Shown here piece by piece: positions 58,902 to 64,000 of a stretch of DNA of 64,000 bases (the first letter of the stretch is position 1; each line of letters begins with the position of its first letter). This stretch comes from CAVTLG01 sp963735495 (GTDB lineage: Bacteria > Chloroflexota > Ktedonobacteria > Ktedonobacterales > Ktedonobacteraceae), in contig CAVTLG010000014.1 in NCBI GenBank assembly GCA_963735495.1, forward strand, positions 1,178,001-1,242,000, read 5' to 3'. Under the pieces are notes generated by a model, which saw nothing but the letters and a program-made list of their open reading frames with translations, did no database searches and had not been told where the DNA came from. Both the position numbers and the translations under genes were made by a program.

Positions 58902-61319
58902 TCACGTTTTGTCTCCTATAAAGATATGGATATTACAATCACCATAGTCATCATTCCTGTGATTCCCTGCTAATCGTCTTCCATCAAGCCGAAGTCGGCA
59001 AGCCATGTCGGCAATTGCTGTACGTCCTTCGTAAACTTCAAGTTCCATCTCTCGAAATTCACCACGTATCCCCTCAAGGCCATCTTCCAAATCATCGCTC
59101 ATCCATTCACGTCTCTGTAAATCTACCAGATTGCTCCCAAGCACTTTCATCTTTCGATATTTATCTGTCCATTCCTTCACATTGTCTTTCAACTGCGTAT
59201 ACTTCTTTTCCCACCTAGTAACTCGCTCATTCCACCCTTTCAGGTCAAATCCTGATAGATTCTCTTGAATTTGCTTTCGTCTACGAATTTCTTCTTCATC
59301 TCTTCTCACTTGTTCCGAATAAAGGCGTTCTAAACATGTTTTCAAATTTGCTATATCATTTACAAAATTTTTCGTATCTTTTGCTAAAATATTTCTGTCT
59401 TTGGACAAGTTCTTTCCCCGCATCTTAAGATCTTCTATGCGTTGGTAAAAAGCTGCACTGGGCTTTTCTCGACGTCTGACAACGTACATCTGTCGGCCAC
59501 TACGCTCATCATAAAGATTCCGTATGTCCATATCATTCTTTTTATGATGGCTAGCACAAATCGATACAGCGGTGTGACCAGAAGAAATGCCAAATGCTCC
59601 CAACTCGGCGTACATGCAATTGAACAGTACAGGATCCTTCACATCACGAGTGACTGTTCTATTGAGCAATCCACCAGAATTAATGACAATGTCTACTCCC
59701 TCTTGTGGTAAGCCGAGGTCACGTTTCATTTGCTCGGCATCAAAATCATAGGCATACATATCCCTCTCGATAGCGGAAGCCTTTACCTGCTCAGAATCTA
59801 ACCTGCGAAAACGCTCATTCGCGAGATCGACATCCCCCCGGCTAAAATCAACCAGCTTGTATGTGATTTTTAGCTCTGGGAAGTCCTTCTGAATATCCTT
59901 GATGATACGCTCAGCGAGATCACCATTACCACCAGCGATATCCAGGATCGTCACCTCTTTTTTGCCTCGCAGGGCAAGATGTTTAATGACACTCAGGGTA
60001 TAATGAGCGATAGCAGGATGGATCAGCTCATAATAGGCCTTGTAATTGTCTTCGGAAAAACGCCAGTCATCGTCTTTGTTTTTCCAGTAGCTTTCTGCTA
60101 GCATCTTTCCCTCCAGTGCAGTGGTATCTTTCTCAAACTGTGTTCCTGATAAAAAAGGCGACACCAGTTCGATAGTTCTAAAGCCAATACTCTGCTGTTT
60201 CTCGTCTGCCTCTGATGTGTAATAGGATGATTTGTCCGTTGTAAGTTTTGAAGTGACATATCCAATATCTTCTGTAGTGATAGATTGAGCTTCTTTTATC
60301 TCATAACCCATTAATTCATGTATTTTATCCATCGTTTCTGAAGCGATAGGCTTGGTTTCTCCTGAAGTGATAGATTGAGCTTCTTCTGAAGCAGTAGGCT
60401 TGGCTTCTCCTGAAGTGATAGATTGAGCTTCTTCTGAAACGATAGATTGATCATCTTCTGAAGCAATAGGCTTGGCTTCTCTTCTTGCGTACTGTATTAC
60501 TTCAAAAGATTTTAAACGCTGTCCTCGATAGAACAGTGGAAGTGAAGAGAGATCGAGGATATATCGTACCTGAGGAAAGTTCTCTGGCGGTGCCCCCCAC
60601 ACCTCGGGAGGATTTTTTTCCTGCCAGTTTGCAGTACGCAATGCCTCCTGGATCTCTGCACGCTTTTCACCAGTCCATTCTTGCCGTGGAGAGGCATGAC
60701 CAGCATTAATCGTTATCTTTTCCCTGGAATCATCTCTGTCCTTTGTCCCTGAAAAGATAATGCTATCGGGATCTTGTAAAAGCCTCACCAGGCGCTCGTC
60801 CCGCCGAATGTGCCGAAACATATCGATCCGTAAGCGGGCAATTCTTCGATGAATCTTGCGGCGGTCGATATAGGGAGAAGGATCGTCTAATTCCAAAAGA
60901 TGGTCCATATAATCCCGAGCAAACTGAACGGCGCGGGCAGTTTGTACTCGCGTGCGGTAAAGATCATTATCGGGAAAAGAAGGATGGGATTCAGGAATAT
61001 CATGTTCCAGCATGTCCATATATTCGTTTTCGAGGTCAGGATCTGTCTGGAGCCGATCTATCACATCCAAAGTAAGCTTTAGTTTAGGTAAATCTGGAAC
61101 ATATCTACTAAGGAAAATCTCTGATATTCTCTGTTTGAGCGGGCTTAATGCACTATCACCGTATTCGCATCTCAATGAACCTTCTGGAGAGTCAAATTCT
61201 GAATGTTCTCCGGGATATTGGAACATTATATCACGGCGGATGACGCCATACGGAGGGATTTGTTCTCCATGAGAAAATCGATTTTTTTCAGCGTCAATTT
61301 CTGCTATTAAGCGTTTCAT
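58902..61319 (-). CDS. Passenger protein with SAM-dependent methyltransferase domain and low-complexity repeat
   Basis: An 805-aa protein. Residues 1-275 are charged and helical with no domain that I recognise. Residues about 280-327 are a tandem Glu/Ala/Ser/Thr repeat (8-residue units alternating EAKPIASE-like and EAQSITSG-like). Residues about 395-600 hold a class I methyltransferase fold: motif I VTILDIAGGNGDLAERII, an acidic end of strand 2 in YKLVDFS, a DMYAYDF acidic motif, and VDIVINSGGLLNR before the next helix. The C-terminal 170 residues form a charged coiled coil. The start overlaps the stop of the upstream gene by 26 bases, suggesting coupled translation. The target of methylation is unknown. 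It is carried inside the transposable element. Confidence 0.6.
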   Translation of the reverse strand: MKRLIAEIDAEKNRFSHGEQIPPYGVIRRDIMFQYPGEHSEFDSPEGSLRCEYGDSALSPLKQRISEIFLSRYVPDLPKLKLTLDVIDRLQTDPDLENEYMDMLEHDIPESHPSFPDNDLYRTRVQTARAVQFARDYMDHLLELDDPSPYIDRRKIHRRIARLRIDMFRHIRRDERLVRLLQDPDSIIFSGTKDRDDSREKITINAGHASPRQEWTGEKRAEIQEALRTANWQEKNPPEVWGAPPENFPQVRYILDLSSLPLFYRGQRLKSFEVIQYARREAKPIASEDDQSIVSEEAQSITSGEAKPTASEEAQSITSGETKPIASETMDKIHELMGYEIKEAQSITTEDIGYVTSKLTTDKSSYYTSEADEKQQSIGFRTIELVSPFLSGTQFEKDTTALEGKMLAESYWKNKDDDWRFSEDNYKAYYELIHPAIAHYTLSVIKHLALRGKKEVTILDIAGGNGDLAERIIKDIQKDFPELKITYKLVDFSRGDVDLANERFRRLDSEQVKASAIERDMYAYDFDAEQMKRDLGLPQEGVDIVINSGGLLNRTVTRDVKDPVLFNCMYAELGAFGISSGHTAVSICASHHKKNDMDIRNLYDERSGRQMYVVRRREKPSAAFYQRIEDLKMRGKNLSKDRNILAKDTKNFVNDIANLKTCLERLYSEQVRRDEEEIRRRKQIQENLSGFDLKGWNERVTRWEKKYTQLKDNVKEWTDKYRKMKVLGSNLVDLQRREWMSDDLEDGLEGIRGEFREMELEVYEGRTAIADMACRLRLDGRRLAGNHRNDDYGDCNIHIFIGDKT
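60338..60481 (-). repeat. Six tandem 24-bp units in the methyltransferase gene
   Basis: Units begin CTGAAG on the + strand and carry GATAG near their middle; 24 bp equals eight codons, so the frame is kept. Two sequence types alternate, suggesting duplication of a 48-bp pair. A degenerate seventh unit precedes the array near 60270. Confidence 0.85.
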
Positions 61320-61884
61320 TGAATTCTACTGAATCTATAGAACGCAAGGATGAATTATCATCATATTCGCTACTCAATGAACCTTCTTCAGAAGAAGGAG
61401 TGAACTTTTTTTCAGGACTCTGTCGAAGCGTCCTGAGATCGCTCACGTCAGCCCGTTTTCTAAGAGCCTGTGCTGGTCGACTCACGTGAAGCGTCCTTGG
61501 ATCGCTCATGTCAGCCTGTGCTGGCCGACTCATGTGAAGCGTCCTTGGATCGCTCACGTCAGCCTGTGCTGGCTGACTAGCGCGAAACGTCCTGAGATTG
61601 CTCCTGGAAGGCTGTTTTCTCAGCCGCCTTTCACCAGACTTAGAAGATTGGGGGGGCGGCCATGAAGATTCAACCGCCGATCCTTCTCCCTTCCCGGCAT
61701 ATGCATCTCTATATTTGAGGACATTATTCCCCCCCTCACCCTGCGAGGAGAGAGGACGGCTATCTTTAGTCTCCCGAGGCCGAGACCATTCTCGGAGGAA
61801 ATTGTGCCCATCTGCCGAAGTGGGTGTCACATCCGTGTGTCCTTGTTTCTCAGGGGGCAATTCTTCGCTTCTCTCTTTTGGCAT
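61294..61884 (-). CDS. Passenger low-complexity protein with 16-residue repeats
   Basis: About 197 aa from the ATG at 61884, which has GAGG five bases upstream; the frame is open to 62034 and other ATGs (61941, 62034) are possible. The protein is polar and probably disordered. It contains about three copies of a 16-residue unit (SRPAQADVSDPRTLH), Pro/Arg-rich stretches and an acidic Ser-rich tail (SSEEGSLSSEYDD). No domain recognised. It overlaps the start of the methyltransferase gene by 26 bases and may be a partner, or the displaced N-terminal part of the same protein. Confidence 0.5.
   Translation of the reverse strand: MPKERSEELPPEKQGHTDVTPTSADGHNFLREWSRPRETKDSRPLSSQGEGGNNVLKYRDAYAGKGEGSAVESSWPPPQSSKSGERRLRKQPSRSNLRTFRASQPAQADVSDPRTLHMSRPAQADMSDPRTLHVSRPAQALRKRADVSDLRTLRQSPEKKFTPSSEEGSLSSEYDDNSSLRSIDSVEFNETLNSRN
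61428..61611 (-). repeat. Tandem 48-bp units (about 3.5 copies) in the low-complexity gene
   Basis: Units begin GCGTCCTTGGATCGCTCA or a variant on the + strand. The first has a 15-bp insertion (63 bp). All lengths are multiples of three. Confidence 0.8.
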
Positions 61885-62034
61885 CTTGTCCTCGTTGCAC
61901 TGATACTCCTCTTTTGTTAGTATAGCAGACGTTTTTTTCATGGACAGTACCAACGTCGTCCGAGGTGCGGAAACTGACCCTCGATAGCCCTTTTCCCCAA
62001 TGTGGCTCTCCCTATTCTTCACGCTCCAGCACAT

Positions 62035-62056
62035 TGCAAAAAGCTATGGGGGACCC
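62035..62056 (-). repeat. Right terminal inverted repeat of the 5.15-kb element
   Basis: The reverse strand starts GGGTCCCCCATAGC and ends TTTTTGCA. Confidence 0.88.
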
Positions 62057-62065
62057 TTTCTCGTG
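62057..62065 (+). repeat. Right copy of 9-bp target duplication
   Basis: TTTCTCGTG directly after the right terminal repeat. Confidence 0.88.
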
Positions 62066-63298
62066 TGGAACAAGAGGGTGTTGTGTTGTGTCGCTTGTCG
62101 CTTTTGCCCCTGCTGTCGTGTCGCCTTCCTTCTGTGGAAGATGTCGTGTCGTGTCGCTCGTTCTGGCAGTACCAGAGGATGTCCTGTCGCTTTCCTCTGG
62201 TGGAGCAACACGCTGTTGTGTCGTGTCATCTGTCTTCCCTGAGACTGGTGCTGTCGTGTCGCTTGTCGCTTTTTCCTCTGCTGTCGTCGTGTCGTCTGTC
62301 GTGCTGATGCCAGGGGATGTCGTGTCGCTCCTCTTCTGCGTGAAAGCCAGCCGTCGTGTCGTGCTGTCTTCCTGCTCCTCGGTAATGAGAACGGGTCGTG
62401 TCGCTTGCTGAGAGGAGGCACGCAATTCGGCCAGAATATCGGTGAGGAGATGCCTGGCCCCTTCTTCAATGGCCCGCTCGGCCTCTGGCTTTTCCAGGTA
62501 AGCCAGCACGTGTTGATGCACCGCCAGCGCCGACGTGAGCTTCGTTTCCTCGCGGATTGCCGTCTCCGTCAAGGCTCCCCCTCCAAAGCCTTCTCGAATT
62601 GCGTCTTCCTGCGCGTCCTTGTGAATTTCCGATGAGACGAAGGTTCCGGTGACGACCAGCGGAAAGAGAAGCGCCAGGACCAGGCTTTCCACTGGCCCAA
62701 GCCCGGCCAGGATCGTATGATAAAAGAGTCCGCCCGCAATCGCACTACACATCGCCCCCATGGAAGCCAGCGGCAAGGAAAACCGGCGCTGCCTGCGTTG
62801 CAGACGAGTCGCCAGCTGGCGCTTGTGTCGGTACTCCTGTTGGAGGAGGCGGCGCATCTGGCGATAGTGCCCGATGGCCTGTTTTCCATTCGGTTGTGCC
62901 AGATCTGGCACAGCGAGGGCCGCCAGGGCCTCACGCAGATCATCTTCAAGCTGCTCTTCGATCTGACGAATGGCGCGATTGGCCAGACGGATGCGGATCA
63001 GTGACCCCAGTGTCAGCCCTTCAATCAGCAACGCTAGACCCAGGCCAATTATGCCTGCGGACAGCAAGAGCGGCCAGTTAAAGGGATAGCGCTCGGCGAC
63101 CAGGGAGACCGTTCCTGCCACCACGGAGGCGGCTGACACCATGAGCGCCAACAGATTCGCCCCGGAAAGCTGGATACCCACCAACTGGGTTGCCATCCGG
63201 TGCGTTTTCGCAATCCCCATATTCAAATGATCCAGACGGGCTTTTTTCGTTCGCCGTGCTAACTTTAGTGGCAGTGTGGGCGGTATGTGCCTACCCAT
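62066..63298 (-). pseudogene. Four-TM protein with repetitive Thr/Asp-rich tail, interrupted by the 5.15-kb element
   Basis: ATG at 63298 with GAAAGGAG ten bases upstream. Residues 1-45 are basic. Two pairs of membrane helices lie at about 49-95 and 177-222, separated by a long charged helical segment. A cytosolic-type helical region follows, then from about residue 305 a repetitive tail of short SDTT/DDTT units. After the target duplication the frame enters the element and stops at 62012 (SPIAFCNVLEREE), so the present product is about 428 aa. The remainder of the original tail lies at 56669-56896. Function unknown; four-helix proteins of this kind are found in integrative elements, but nothing here proves that. 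The truncated protein may still be made. Confidence 0.65.
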
Positions 63299-63598
63299 AG
63301 CAAACGGACTCCTTTCACCATGGTGTCCAGCAATCGGTCGTTTCTTTGATAAACCAGGGAGAGAAGCATGATCTTGCCCGGTTCATCTGATCACACACAC
63401 ACGCGTGTCAGCAGCAAAAGCGGAAGAAGCGGCAAATGGACTGGTGAACGGTTCACCAGCAGCTCTCTCACCAGCAATCCGCCTGCCAGGCCGCTCCTCG
63501 CGCTTTTTTCCCCTGTGGAGTACTGGAGAGCATACACGTATCGAGAGCATGGTGTGACGGTTTCCGTGGAGGAAACGTGCGCCAGAGAGAGAGACGCG
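63299..63598. other. 300-bp interval without a supported gene
   Basis: An 84-codon - strand frame (63391-63645) overlaps the next gene and has a compositionally odd, Leu/Arg-rich sequence; I do not support it. The interval has a CA-rich stretch (ACACACACACGCGTG) near 63392 and an imperfect CACCAGCAG/CACCAGCAA direct repeat near 63455. I see nothing else. Confidence 0.4.
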
Positions 63599-64000
63599 TC
63601 AGATGCCTTCTTCCGGTCGTGGTTTCCGGTGTTGAAAACGCTCACGCAGCAAGCGGATATCGACCTCCGGTTTCAGCTCGTAATAGTCCCCCTCGAAGGT
63701 CACGAGAAAACAACGGCTGGGAACTGTTTTCACGATGCTAGAACGCGCAACCACGTACCCTTCGGTGCGGTTCTCGTCTCGCATCACCGAGCGTCCATAC
63801 GCTGGGCGTGGCAGATGGGGAAGATAGGTTCCCCAGAACCACTGCTTGAGGGGCGCAAACGGGAAGAGGAACAGCAGCAGGCCAACATCTTTGATCTCAA
63901 AGGCGTAGAGCAGGACATCGGCCTGACACGTCTTCATCCACCCATCACTCTCGTGACCAGGATTGGTGCAGGAGCGGGTTTCGAGAAAAAAGGCGTCATG
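63599..64000 (-). CDS. Hypothetical protein, 5' end outside window
   Basis: The frame is open to the right edge, so the ATG at 63937 is probably internal. Reading from the edge gives DAFFLETRSCTNPGHESDGW then MKTCQADVLLYAF. The pattern of an acidic pair, GW and AD...Y in the N-terminal part recalls some phage/plasmid-borne nuclease-like families, but I cannot name one. The C-terminal 110 residues have no recognisable domain (PRPAYGRSVMRDENRTEGYVV is not a known motif to me). It is upstream of, and in the same direction as, the four-TM gene, 300 bp apart. Confidence 0.55.
   Translation of the reverse strand, partial: HDAFFLETRSCTNPGHESDGWMKTCQADVLLYAFEIKDVGLLLFLFPFAPLKQWFWGTYLPHLPRPAYGRSVMRDENRTEGYVVARSSIVKTVPSRCFLVTFEGDYYELKPEVDIRLLRERFQHRKPRPEEGI

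Larger units (their letters stand above)
56906..62056. mobile_element. 5,151-bp TIR-bounded element with ISKra4-type transposase and passenger genes
   Basis: Both ends carry a 22-bp inverted repeat (core CCCCATAGCTTTTTGCA; left 56906-56927, right 62035-62056 on the reverse strand) with one mismatch. It is flanked by the direct repeat TTTCTCGTG at 56897-56905 and 62057-62065. Excision in silico restores a continuous reading frame in the host gene. Contents: a transposase on the + strand and two - strand genes, one with a methyltransferase domain. Transposons of the ISKra4 group are known to vary in length and to carry passengers; assignment to that group rests on the transposase. Confidence 0.88.

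Noticed and set aside
63391..63645. 84-codon - strand frame
   Set aside because: It overlaps the better-supported partial gene at 63599-64000 and has an odd composition and no ribosome site.

Overview
The window looks like an accessory region of a filamentous, spore-forming Chloroflexota (Ktedonobacteria-like) chromosome. That placement is inference. It rests on moderate GC, a large NRPS/PKS locus, a TIR/NB-ARC/TPR signalling protein, and IS630, IS1634 and ISKra4-type elements close together. No rRNA, tRNA or CRISPR array was seen.

Positions 1-41757 hold the 3' part of one + strand non-ribosomal peptide/polyketide operon whose beginning lies left of the window. Order: NRPS C-A-PCP (5' cut by the window edge), two bimodular NRPSs, a KS-AT-KR-ACP polyketide synthase, a C-A-PCP NRPS, an MIO-type ammonia-lyase/aminomutase, two C-A-PCP-E NRPSs, a C-PCP-TE protein without an A domain, an MbtH-like protein, an MFS exporter and a LanB-type (lantibiotic dehydratase) protein. 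Eight-residue specificity codes plus the A10 Lys, compared with codes I remember, suggest Ser, Orn-like, X, X', Gly, malonate (ketoreduced), Gly, D-Phe, D-Phe. Two of the large genes (PKS and second Phe NRPS) carry single-base frameshifts. The two Phe A domains are near-identical 1.49-kb copies.

Positions 41758-49082 are a mobile-element graveyard: a truncated tyrosine recombinase and a TnpC-like gene (- strand), an intact IS630-like element with a -1 slippery site, a second TnpC-like gene (+ strand), a TIR-NB-ARC-TPR protein whose last repeats have decayed, a 5'-truncated DNA polymerase IV gene, and a 14-bp-arm perfect palindrome.

Positions 49083-54908 encode a 1.9-kb-codon nuclease/helicase fusion (DnaQ-type exonuclease, degenerate DinG-like helicase, active-looking RecQ helicase). 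Its 3' end is replaced by the terminus of an IS1634-type element (54875-56668).

Positions 56669-63298 originally held one - strand gene for a four-TM protein with a long Thr/Asp-rich repetitive tail. A 5,151-bp element (56906-62056) with 22-bp terminal inverted repeats and a 9-bp target duplication has split that tail. It carries an ISKra4-type transposase (frameshifted) and two passenger genes, one with a SAM-methyltransferase domain. The right edge holds a partial gene of unknown function.
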